A stretch of 6,102 nt of DNA from contig CAZBWH010000119.1 in assembly GCA_964495595.1 (NCBI GenBank), positions 1 to 6,102 of the forward strand. Direction: 5' to 3'. Below the pieces are notes generated by a model. That model made no database searches, was not told the DNA's origin, and saw only the letters and a program-made list of their open reading frames with translations. Shown here piece by piece: positions 5,982 through 6,102 of this stretch. Each line of letters starts with the position of its first letter. The stretch's first letter is position 1. Source of the stretch: CALMFQ01 sp964495595 (GTDB lineage Bacteria > Pseudomonadota > Gammaproteobacteria > Burkholderiales > SCOH01). The translations under genes and the position numbers were made by a program.

Positions 5982-6002
5982 AATAAATGCCCTCTTTATA
6001 AT
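5975..6002 (+). promoter_or_regulatory. consensus sigma70 promoter of tRNA-Leu
   Basis: TTGACA (5975-5980) and TATAAT (5997-6002) both match consensus 6/6, with a 16-bp spacer. A GC-rich discriminator (GCGC) follows, as is common at stringently controlled stable-RNA promoters. Initiation is expected near 6009, giving a leader of about 39 nt before the tRNA. The -35 box overlaps the rnr start codon (5979-5981) on the opposite strand. Confidence 0.85.
5990..5994 (-). promoter_or_regulatory. Shine-Dalgarno site of rnr
   Basis: On the minus strand GAGGG is followed by 8 nt (CATTTATT) and then TTG. It fixes the start codon in the absence of any nearby ATG or GTG. It lies inside the 16-bp spacer of the tRNA promoter. 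Confidence 0.75.
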
Positions 6003-6038
6003 GCGCTCTCTCTGAAGCCGGCGCTTAGTCGGCTGATG

Positions 6039-6044
6039 ATTATA
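6039..6044 (-). promoter_or_regulatory. candidate -10 box of rnr
   Basis: TATAAT on the minus strand matches consensus 6/6 and would start rnr mRNA near 6032, with about 50 nt of leader. No convincing -35 lies 16-18 bp upstream; that stretch falls inside the 5' part of the tRNA gene. Weak support overall. Confidence 0.35.
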
Positions 6045-6047
6045 CAG

Positions 6048-6102
6048 GCCCAGGTGGCGGAATTGGTAGACGCACTAGGTTCAGGTCCTAGCGGTGGCAA
6101 CA
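6048..6102 (+). tRNA. tRNA-Leu(CAG), 5' part, cut by window end
   Basis: The 5' acceptor strand is GCCCAGG (6048-6054), followed by T8 G9 and the class II leucine-type D-arm TGGCGGAATTGGTAGACGC. The anticodon stem CTAGG/CCTAG (6075-6079 and 6087-6091) is perfect and its loop TTCAGGT carries anticodon CAG (6082-6084) and G37. It reads CUG codons. The long variable arm has just begun at the right edge; its remainder, the T-arm and the 3' acceptor strand are outside. The pattern closely follows E. coli tRNA-Leu(CAG). Confidence 0.95.

Overview
The window reads as an ordinary chromosomal stretch of a moderately GC-rich proteobacterium, most likely a betaproteobacterium. The main reason is the N-terminus of the large decarboxylase (MKFRFPIVIIDEDFRSENAS...), which matches my memory of the betaproteobacterial form of this family. 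No database search was possible, so the taxon is an inference. I see no mobile element, CRISPR array or defence cassette.

Layout, left to right. Positions 1-373 hold no convincing protein gene. They do hold a candidate small-RNA unit: a 15-bp dyad (61-75), a sigma70-like promoter (83-111), a 5' hairpin, a CU-rich linker with two TTTCTCCT repeats, and a perfect 10-bp terminator hairpin with a U-tract (176-205). Next, on the plus strand, is a full-length PLP-dependent Orn/Lys/Arg decarboxylase of the AdiA type (374-2617), followed by a GC-rich hairpin terminator. A 240-bp structured intergenic region separates it from a secreted NlpC/P60 peptidoglycan hydrolase (2917-3495, plus). That gene has no visible Shine-Dalgarno sequence and may have a near-leaderless mRNA. 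Convergent to it, on the minus strand, is RNase R (rnr, 3714-5981), with a TTG start, a good Shine-Dalgarno sequence and a strong intrinsic terminator (3604-3639). The gap between the two convergent genes contains a perfect DnaA box. At the right edge a tRNA-Leu(CAG) gene starts on the plus strand and runs off the window. Its promoter is a 12/12 consensus sigma70 promoter whose -35 box overlaps the rnr start codon.

The protein genes do not form a pathway: amino-acid decarboxylation (polyamine or acid response), cell-wall remodelling and RNA turnover sit here as separate transcription units. The most interesting signals are regulatory. They are the unannotated sRNA candidate with anti-Shine-Dalgarno repeats next to the decarboxylase, and the double use of the first rnr codons as both a lysine-rich N-terminus and a T-tract/-35 region for the tRNA promoter. 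I found no clear evidence for a novel multi-gene system.
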